A stretch of 64,000 nt of DNA from Actinoplanes sp. NBRC 103695 (lineage in GTDB: Bacteria; Actinomycetota; Actinomycetes; Mycobacteriales; Micromonosporaceae): NCBI RefSeq assembly GCF_030269485.1, contig NZ_BSTL01000027.1:1-64000 (forward strand), read 5' to 3'. Every line of letters starts with the position of its first letter. The stretch's first letter is position 1. Positions 57,794 to 64,000 of this stretch are shown here, piece by piece. The notes below the pieces were generated by a model that was not told the origin of the DNA, ran no database searches, and saw only the letters and a program-made list of their open reading frames with translations. A program made the translations under genes and the position numbers.

Positions 57794-59068
57794 TCAGGTT
57801 GTGCTCACCGAGGTCTCCGGCGACGGCACCCCCGGCGCGGTCTCGCCCTCGATCTCGGTCTCGTCACTGTCGTCGGTGCCTGGCGGCTGACGGTCGGGCG
57901 TGGGGTCACCCTCCGGATGACGCACCAGATAGCGGATGGCCGTGTTCAAAACCGCGAGCAGGGGTACGGCGATGAGCCCGCCGACGATCCCGGCGACCAC
58001 GATGCCCGACGCGATGGCCAGGATGACCGCGAGCGGATGCAGGGCCACCGCCCGTCCCATGATCAACGGCTGCAGGATGTGCCCTTCGAGCTGCTGAACC
58101 CCGATCACGATGGCCAGCACGATGAGCGCGTGGAACGGCCCGTGCGCGACCAGCGCGACCAGGATGGCCACCACGCCGGTCAGGGTGGCGCCGACGACCG
58201 GGATGAACGCGCCGAGGAACACCAGGGCGGACAGGGGCAGAGCCAGCGGAATGCCGAGCACGAAGAGCCCGATCCCGATTCCCACCGCGTCCACGAACGC
58301 GACGAGCACGGTCGCGTGCACGTAGGAGACGAGCGTGTGCCACGAGTAGTGGCCGGCGCGGGCGGTGGCCACCCGCGCCTCCCGCGGCAGCAGCCGGCAC
58401 AGGAACGCCCAGATCTGCCCGCCGTCCCGCAGGAAGAAGAAGAGCGTGAACAGCACCAGGAAGAACCCGGTGACGACTTCACCGATGGTGCTGGCGGTGC
58501 TCAGGGCGCCCGTGGCAAAGCTGCCTTGGTTGTCGGTGATGGCCTGCCGTGCCCGGTCGACGTAGTCACCGAGCTGGTCGGCGGAGATGTGCAGAGGCCC
58601 GTTGGCAAGCCACTTCTGCACCTGCCCCACACCGTCACTGACCTGCGTAGACAGCGAGTCGATCTGCCCGATGATCGTCCGGATGATCAGACTCAACCCT
58701 CCGATCACGATGACCAGCGCCGCAATGAGCACCAGCCCCGCGGCCAGCGACCGTTTCATCCCCCGCCGGACAAGCGCTCCCGCCACAGGCTGAAAGAGAG
58801 CGGCAAGCAGCACGGCGACGACAACCGGGATGATCACCACCCGCAGCAGCGAGACCATCCGCAACGCCAGATAGGCCGCAACAACGAACAGAATGAACCG
58901 CCAGGCCCAGGCCCCCGCAGTTCGAACCCCACGCGGAAGCACATCGTCAGTGCCTTGCGCTTGAACAACAACAACGTCGTCCCCACCAACGTAGGGAGGC
59001 GGATTGCGCACAGCCGCCGCCGCAATCCGTTCGCGCGCCCGCTCCCGAATCCCCTGCACCCAAGTCAT
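57794..59068 (-). CDS. AI-2E family transporter
   Basis: About 424 residues from ATG 59068 (GGAG eight bases upstream). After a polar N-terminal ~60 residues come about eight hydrophobic segments, with VVVAVLLAALFQPVAGAL early and FIPVVGATLTGVVAILVALV and GVQQLEGHILQPLIMGRAVALHP late, both signatures of the family. Members act as permeases or Na+/H+ antiporters; autoinducer export is not general. The C-terminus is an acidic tail. Confidence 0.9.
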   Translation of the reverse strand: MTWVQGIRERARERIAAAAVRNPPPYVGGDDVVVVQAQGTDDVLPRGVRTAGAWAWRFILFVVAAYLALRMVSLLRVVIIPVVVAVLLAALFQPVAGALVRRGMKRSLAAGLVLIAALVIVIGGLSLIIRTIIGQIDSLSTQVSDGVGQVQKWLANGPLHISADQLGDYVDRARQAITDNQGSFATGALSTASTIGEVVTGFFLVLFTLFFFLRDGGQIWAFLCRLLPREARVATARAGHYSWHTLVSYVHATVLVAFVDAVGIGIGLFVLGIPLALPLSALVFLGAFIPVVGATLTGVVAILVALVAHGPFHALIVLAIVIGVQQLEGHILQPLIMGRAVALHPLAVILAIASGIVVAGIVGGLIAVPLLAVLNTAIRYLVRHPEGDPTPDRQPPGTDDSDETEIEGETAPGVPSPETSVSTT

Positions 59069-59133
59069 CAGCGTTCTCCGTGTCCAGCCGGTGCTCCAGG
59101 GCCACACCCCAGCCGGCTCCCCCTGCATGCCCC

Positions 59134-59158
59134 CTTTGAGCAGGTGTGACACTCAAAG
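59134..59158. promoter_or_regulatory. Inverted repeat upstream of the AI-2E gene
   Basis: CTTTGAG (59134-59140) and CTCAAAG (59152-59158) flank 11 bases that contain a further GTGTGACAC dyad. It lies 66-90 bp upstream of the leftward AI-2E gene. A possible operator; it could also terminate the kinase remnant upstream. The rest of the gap to 59325 holds no recognised gene. Confidence 0.35.
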
Positions 59159-59324
59159 TTCCCACCCGCCGCAAGGAGCGCGTGCCTGCTCGCGTTGCTG
59201 GAACACCGACGCCCGGCCGACCTCATGCAAAAAAGCTCGAACGGTGTCACCCTCGACCGTCTGGCCATGGATCTCCGGGATGTCCGTGACCACCTTGTGA
59301 GGCCCCGTACGCCGGCCCAAAAGA

Positions 59325-60356
59325 CTAATGGTCAGTACCGTCCATCAGGTGTCGGAGGTGATCACGCAGCGCCTCGACGTCCTGAATGTCGGCGGGGCCC
59401 ACACCAGGAGTTCGCCTCATGTCGCTCAACAGGTCGTCCAGTCCACCGCCAGCCTCGCCGATCCGGCCGAGGCTGGCGGTTATCACGGCGATCTGCTGCC
59501 GCATAGGGAAGCCCGCCGCGCCGGTTACCTCTGCGAGGAGAGTCCGCAACGTCCGCAACGCCTCGGTGGCCTCACCCAGCTCCGCCTGGCAGATAGCCAC
59601 CTGCTGACGGCACTCCCGGACAAGCTCGTGGTCCGAGCCATACCGCCGAGCCAGGTCAACACCGAGCTGCTCGAACATTGGCAACGCGGCGCGGAAGTCG
59701 CCGGCCAGCATCAGCGCGGCTCCGTAGTCCAACCGGGCCTCGAGGATCTCAGGCGAACCGCTGCCATAGATCGGCGCGGCCCGGCGCAGCATGGTGGCCA
59801 GCGCGTCTGCTGCCTGCCCGAACCGTTCGTCCTCGATCAGCCCCATCGCCCTGTCCCGCGCTTCGCGCACCTCGTCGATGCTCGGGATGCTCGCCGGCGC
59901 CTCCTGGGCCGCGACCAGGCGCGTCCCCGCCACGCTGTCACGGGGCAGCGGGCCGAACGGGAACCGATACGGCGAGGTGGGGTCCGGGGAGCTGCGCTCC
60001 TGCGGCGCCCGCGCCATTGGTGGCAGTTCCGCGGTCACCCAGCGCAGCAGGCTCACATAGACCTCGCCGGCGGACTCGGGCCGGTCCTGCGGGTCTTTGG
60101 CCAGCAAGGCGAAAACGAGTTCGTCGAGCTCCTTCGGTACGTCGTCGCGGAAAGCGCCCGGATACGGGACCGGCGTGTCGAGGTGCTGGTGCAACACGCC
60201 CAGCGGGGTGTCCGACTCATACGGCGGCTGCCCGGTGATCAGCTCGAACAGCACACATCCCAGGCCGTACAGGTCGGCGCGGGGCCCGACCGGTCCCGCG
60301 CCGAGGGCTTGCTCGGGCGCCATGTAGGTCGGGGTGCCGATGGTCTCGCCGGTCAT
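59325..60356 (-). pseudogene. C-terminal part of a broken Ser/Thr protein kinase
   Basis: A 343-codon frame that begins inside a kinase domain: TGETIGTPTYMAPEQALG is the P+1/APE segment, followed by the C-lobe (ADLYGLGCVLFELITGQPPYE, LLAKDPQDRPES) and a helical, TPR-like C-terminal region of ~200 residues. The catalytic loop (HRD) and DFG segment are missing. The frame's ATG lies four bases inside the upstream fragment's end. With 60353-60619 it forms one ancestral kinase gene that lost about a hundred codons of its centre and gained a frameshift. Confidence 0.82.
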
Positions 60357-60619
60357 GGTGAGTCCCCGATAACGCCGGCGTCGTGCACTGCGGGGACGCC
60401 AGGGTGGTCGAGCCGAGCGGTGACCTTGGCTTCGCGCTTGAATCGCTCGATGACCAATTGGCGATCAGCGTCGCTGGCGTACCCGGGTTTGAGGAACTTG
60501 ACCGCGACGGGCCGGTCGAGCCGCTCGTCGTAGCCGGCCCACACCTGACCCATCCCGCCGCTGCCGATCGGATGCGTCAGCTCGTACCGGCCGGCGATCC
60601 GCGTCCCCGGCTGCAGCAC
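60353..60619 (-). pseudogene. N-terminal part of a broken Ser/Thr protein kinase
   Basis: An 88-codon frame with the kinase start: GTRIAGRYELTHPIGSGGMGQVW (Gly-rich loop), VAVKFLKPG (the ATP-anchoring Lys) and FKREAKVTARLDHPGVPAVHDAGV. It stops just after this strand, where the hinge and catalytic loop should follow. The next frame resumes at the activation segment. A bare N-lobe cannot phosphorylate. The start is 10 bp downstream of the hsdR stop. Confidence 0.82.
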
Positions 60620-60629
60620 ATCTCCCCCG

Positions 60630-63600
60630 TCAGGTCAGGCCGTGCTTACGCCTGATCAACTTGTACGCCTGGCTGCGTCCGAGCTGGTTCATGCGCTGAC
60701 GCAACATGTCATCGTCTAAATAGCGCTGCATCAGTTTGCCGTTGTCGTCGTGGCGCGACAAGATGACCGACTCGATGCGTTTGTCGAAGACGACGCCGAA
60801 GTTGTCCTCGTCGTTGACCAGCGCGGCGGCCTCCATGGTCGGCTCCTCGGTCATCGCGACGATCTGCTGCTCGTACCAGATCTTGTCGGCCTCGCCGAGG
60901 CCCAGCCCGAACCGGTCGTTGAGCTCCTCGATCAGCTCGGACAGCGCCAGCTTGTCTGGGTCGTTCTGCGGGCCGGCGCCGCCGCCGAGGTAGCCGGGCA
61001 GCATCTGCTCGCCGTCGGCGTCCAGCGAGGCGTCGTGCTCACCGGTCTTGCTGACCCGCAGGTGGGTCAGCTGGATCTCGCCGATGTCGACGGACGGGTC
61101 CTGCCGGCGTGGCAGCCGGTTGAGCAGCGCCCGCCCGTACAGGTAGAGCCGTTCCAGGCCCTCGTCGTGGTAGGGAACGACCTGGCTGAGGAACGCGTAC
61201 ATCCGCACGTAGTCGCGCAGCGCGGCCCGGAACCCGTCGGCTGCCTCCGGGTCGTCGGCGACCAGGGCCACGAACCGGTCCTTCGCCGGGTCGGTGAACC
61301 GGTACAGCGCGGCGTGCGTCTTCTGCAACGCGGCGTCGGTCTTCGCCTTGCCTTCGGCGGCGAGCAATGCTTCGGCGTACGCCTGCATCTCCGAGTCCAC
61401 CAGCAACGCGTACGAGGTGACCGCGTTCTCCGCCGTGTAGAGCAGGTTCGGGTCGGTCGGGATGGTCGCGGCGGTCTCGAAGTACGGCTTGAACTGCTCG
61501 GCGATGTCGTCGGCCGCGTTAACGAAGTCGAGCACGAACACGTCGCCCTGCACCTTGAGCGGGTGGGTCCGGTTGAGCCGGGACAGCGTCTGCACCGCGG
61601 CGACACCCTTGAGCGGCTTGTCCACGTACATCGTGGTCAGCAGCGGCTGGTCGAAGCCCGTCTGGTATTTCTCGGCCACCACCAGCAGCTTGTATTCGCG
61701 CTCCTGCTTGGCTTTCGGCGTGCCGGCGTGCTTGTCGTCGGCCGCCGTGTAGCCGAACTTCTCCGGCAGCTCACCCTCGCCGAAGCCGTTCAGTCGCGCC
61801 TCGGTCACCTCGACGCCGTCGAGTTCCAGCTCCCCGGAGAACGCCACCAGCGCGTCGCACCCGGTGTAGCCGTTCGTCTCGATGTACTTGTTGATCGCGG
61901 TGTAGAGCCGCAGCGCACCCTCCCGCGAGCCGGTTACCACCATCGCCTTGGCCCGTCCGTCGAGCCGCGGCGCGGAGTGGCGGCGGAAGTGCTCGACGAT
62001 GATCTCCGCCTTCTGCGCGTTCATCGTCGGGTGCAACACCGCGAACCGGGCCAGCTGCGAGCCGGCCTTCTTCGGGTCGACCTCCGGGTCGTCCGGGTTG
62101 GCGTTGGCCAACTTCCAGTACGCCTTGTAGGTCAGGTACTGCCGCAGCACGTCGAGGATGAACCCCTCCTCGATCGCCTGCCGCATCGAGTACGTGTGGA
62201 ACGGGTGCATGTTGCCGTCCGCGCCGGGCGTGCCGAACAGCTCCAGGGTCTTGGCCTTCGGGGTCGCGGTGAACGCGAAGTATGACAGGGTTTCGTGCCG
62301 CCCCCGCGCCAGCGCCGACGCGGTCATCAGGTCACCGTCCGCGTCGACGTCATCGCTGCCGAGCTTCAGCAAAACCCGTTTCAGGTCGGCGGCGTTCTCC
62401 CCGGCCTGCGACGAGTGGGCCTCGTCGAGGATCACCGCGAATCGCCGGCCCTTGAGCCCTTGTACCTTCTCCAGGACGAAGCCGAACTTCTGCACCGTCG
62501 TGATGATGATCTTCGCGGTCTCGCCCTGGAGCGCATCGGCCAACTGCTGCGAGTCTTTGTCGATCCGCTGCACCACACCCGGCACATGCTCGAACTGGAA
62601 CACCGTGTCCTGCAACTGCCGGTCCAGCACCACCCGATCGGTGATGATGATGACCTTGTCGAAGACCGGCTCGTTCGCCCCGCCGTGCAAACTCGACAGC
62701 CGATGCGCCAGCCACGCGATCGTGTTCGACTTCCCCGACCCCGCCGAGTGCATCACCAGGTAGTTCTGCCCCGACCCGTGCTCCGCCGCGTGCTCGGCAA
62801 GCTGGGTGACCGCGTGCCACTGGTGGTAGCGCGGGAATATCAGCGCCCGCGACTCCTTGTCCGTGTGCAGGAACCGCCGCACCAGGTCCAGCCACGTCTC
62901 CGGCCGCCAGATCTGCTCCCACAGATACCCGGTCCGGTAACCGTTACCAGCAGGGTTGCCCGCACCGCCGGAAACACCCGCCCCCGCCGACCCGGTATTG
63001 AAGGGCAGAAACCGCGTCTTCTCTCCGGCCAACCTTGTGGTGACAAAGACCAGATCAGGATCAACAGCAAAATGCACGAGGGTACGCCGAGAGAACAGCA
63101 ACTCGCGCGGGTCTCGTGTGGTCCGGTACTGCACCTTGGCGTCCTCGACGGTCTGCCCGGTCAGCGGATTCTTCAACTCGGCCGTGGCAAGCGGAATCCC
63201 GTTGACGAACAGCACCAGATCAAGGCTCTTCTTCGGTTCGGCCTCGGAGTAGTGCAGCTGCCGGGTCACGCTGAGCCGGTTGGCCCGAAACAGCTTCAGC
63301 GCGTCATCGGTGATCGAGTGCGCCGGCTTGAAGTACGCCAGCCGAAACAGAATCCCCTTGTCCTTCAACCCACGCCGCAGCACGTCAAGCGGCCCCCGCT
63401 CATCGATCTGCTTGGCGAGGTATTCCTTGAAATGCCGCTGCGCATCCGCCGAGTTGTTCCCGTGGTATGCGACCAGCTTGAGCCAGGCGTCGTTCTGCGT
63501 GGCCCCGAGGAAGGTGAACAGCTCAGAGGTGTCCAGCCCCAATTTCCGGTCATAGCTGTACGCCAGCCCTTGCTGCCAGTCAGTATCAAGCAACGATCGC

Positions 63601-63641
63601 TCGATCGCCTCCTCGAAAGCACCCTCTCCATGCACACTCAC
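60630..63641 (-). CDS. hsdR: Type I restriction enzyme R subunit (HsdR)
   Basis: A 1003-residue motor-nuclease. The N-terminal PD-(D/E)xK nuclease has D141 (SLDLVLF) and E155-x-K157 (ATAELKNP). The helicase has Walker A in HSAGSGKSNT (about 298-307), DEAH at 406-409, FAFTATPKAKT and YQTGFDQPLLTTMYVDKPL in the second lobe. It translocates unmethylated DNA and cuts at a distance, in complex with HsdS and HsdM. The GTG start overlaps the hsdS stop (GTGA). The C-terminal ~150 residues are the subunit-binding region. Confidence 0.95.
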   Translation of the reverse strand: MSVHGEGAFEEAIERSLLDTDWQQGLAYSYDRKLGLDTSELFTFLGATQNDAWLKLVAYHGNNSADAQRHFKEYLAKQIDERGPLDVLRRGLKDKGILFRLAYFKPAHSITDDALKLFRANRLSVTRQLHYSEAEPKKSLDLVLFVNGIPLATAELKNPLTGQTVEDAKVQYRTTRDPRELLFSRRTLVHFAVDPDLVFVTTRLAGEKTRFLPFNTGSAGAGVSGGAGNPAGNGYRTGYLWEQIWRPETWLDLVRRFLHTDKESRALIFPRYHQWHAVTQLAEHAAEHGSGQNYLVMHSAGSGKSNTIAWLAHRLSSLHGGANEPVFDKVIIITDRVVLDRQLQDTVFQFEHVPGVVQRIDKDSQQLADALQGETAKIIITTVQKFGFVLEKVQGLKGRRFAVILDEAHSSQAGENAADLKRVLLKLGSDDVDADGDLMTASALARGRHETLSYFAFTATPKAKTLELFGTPGADGNMHPFHTYSMRQAIEEGFILDVLRQYLTYKAYWKLANANPDDPEVDPKKAGSQLARFAVLHPTMNAQKAEIIVEHFRRHSAPRLDGRAKAMVVTGSREGALRLYTAINKYIETNGYTGCDALVAFSGELELDGVEVTEARLNGFGEGELPEKFGYTAADDKHAGTPKAKQEREYKLLVVAEKYQTGFDQPLLTTMYVDKPLKGVAAVQTLSRLNRTHPLKVQGDVFVLDFVNAADDIAEQFKPYFETAATIPTDPNLLYTAENAVTSYALLVDSEMQAYAEALLAAEGKAKTDAALQKTHAALYRFTDPAKDRFVALVADDPEAADGFRAALRDYVRMYAFLSQVVPYHDEGLERLYLYGRALLNRLPRRQDPSVDIGEIQLTHLRVSKTGEHDASLDADGEQMLPGYLGGGAGPQNDPDKLALSELIEELNDRFGLGLGEADKIWYEQQIVAMTEEPTMEAAALVNDEDNFGVVFDKRIESVILSRHDDNGKLMQRYLDDDMLRQRMNQLGRSQAYKLIRRKHGLT

Positions 63642-64000
63642 TGCAACCCACTCCCCCGAGCCGTAGTCACATCCAGCTGCCCGGTAACCGCCGCAGTAAT
63701 CAACGCCTGCCGCCGCTCTTTGAGTAACGCGACCTGATTCGACAAGTTCTGGTTGAGATGAGAATGCTCATCATTGAACTCGTCGAGGCGATGGGCGATA
63801 CGCAGTTGTTCTTCTTCCGGAGGAAGCGGTACCGGTACGGCAGCCACCTGTGATTCACTAACCGACGGAACTGGGCCCGGATTCGAGAGCTGCCCTAGAT
63901 CCAATAGTGTAAGCAGGTACCGCCAATATCGCGGGTCGCCACCAGAGAATTTTATACCCCGGACATTGTCATCGACGATCGACTCACGCGTGGTAAGCCG
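63638..64000 (-). CDS. hsdS: Type I restriction specificity subunit (HsdS), C-terminal part
   Basis: The last ~120 codons of an open frame that runs off the right edge. VPVPLPPEEEQLRIAHRLDEF followed by a helical QNLSNQVALLKERRQALITAAVTGQLDV is the conserved coiled-coil spacer found at the end of HsdS target-recognition domains. HsdS sets the DNA sequence read by the complex. The remainder of the subunit, and presumably hsdM, lie outside the window. Confidence 0.9.
   Translation of the reverse strand, partial: RLTTRESIVDDNVRGIKFSGGDPRYWRYLLTLLDLGQLSNPGPVPSVSESQVAAVPVPLPPEEEQLRIAHRLDEFNDEHSHLNQNLSNQVALLKERRQALITAAVTGQLDVTTARGSGLQ

Noticed and set aside
59153..59319. Leftward 50-codon frame between kinase remnant and AI-2E gene
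   Set aside because: It reads plausibly in parts but has no start with a ribosome site and no recognised family.

Overview
This window is chromosomal DNA from a high-GC actinomycete. Base composition is uniformly GC-rich, third positions are dominated by G/C, and many genes start with GTG or use ATGA/GTGA stop-start overlaps. The gene set (Ku, AldO-type alditol oxidase, kdpFABC with an enlarged KdpC, GH18-CBM2 chitinase, GH78 rhamnosidase, Ig-like secreted proteins ending in RTWRR, NYN protein, a Ser/Thr kinase with a Gly-x-Gly-x-x-Gly loop) suggests a soil-dwelling Micromonosporaceae-type organism, perhaps Actinoplanes-like. That placement is inference from gene style only.

Layout. (1) 1-7.0 kb: a compact defence block containing an SNF2/DEAH helicase coupled to a ParB-like protein, an HNH-type protein, a C5-cytosine methyltransferase, a Vsr endonuclease and a NaeI-family restriction enzyme. 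(2) 7.2-12.2 kb: a translationally coupled three-gene surface operon. It encodes a secreted beta protein, a membrane-anchored protein resembling the WxL-interacting (DUF916) family, and a large NHL-repeat protein whose C-terminus is homologous to the first gene. I read it as an actinobacterial WxL-like system, the most interesting locus here. (3) 12.2-19.3 kb: erythromycin-esterase family, Ig-like secreted protein, M14 carboxypeptidase, ComB-like phosphatase, and a divergent MFS/LysR pair. (4) 19.2-27.4 kb: a catabolic island. A GntR regulator and a nitrate/taurine-type ABC importer face a four-gene operon for the lower protocatechuate-4,5/gallate route (4-oxalomesaconate tautomerase, hydratase, CHA aldolase, dehydrogenase). 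GntR-type TTGTTGACAA sites lie between them. The tautomerase carries a His-rich 54-bp minisatellite insertion. (5) 27.4-34 kb: secreted alpha-L-rhamnosidase, an intergenic CTACCAC repeat field, an SMR pair with its TetR and a perfect 24-bp operator, and Ku. (6) 34-41.5 kb: kdp genes for high-affinity potassium uptake, including two tiny membrane ORFs at the promoter end; KdpD is present but no KdpE. (7) 41.5-48.7 kb: a second GntR with matching operator sites and a DUF6282 protein, TetR/SDR, ThuA-lectin, MarR/DoxX, an Ig-like secreted protein, and two short relics of that gene's 3' end. (8) 48.7-60.6 kb: a two-component system, beta-lactamase-fold hydrolase, aldo/keto reductase, MazG-like protein, NYN protein, alditol oxidase, chitinase, ChaB, an AI-2E family permease, and a Ser/Thr kinase gene broken by an internal deletion. 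(9) 60.6-64 kb: the HsdR and C-terminal HsdS of a type I restriction system running off the right edge.

No tRNA, rRNA, transposase, integrase or CRISPR array was recognised. Starts were chosen by eye from Shine-Dalgarno sites, overlaps and expected family lengths. Family assignments rest on motif recognition and were not tested by database search.
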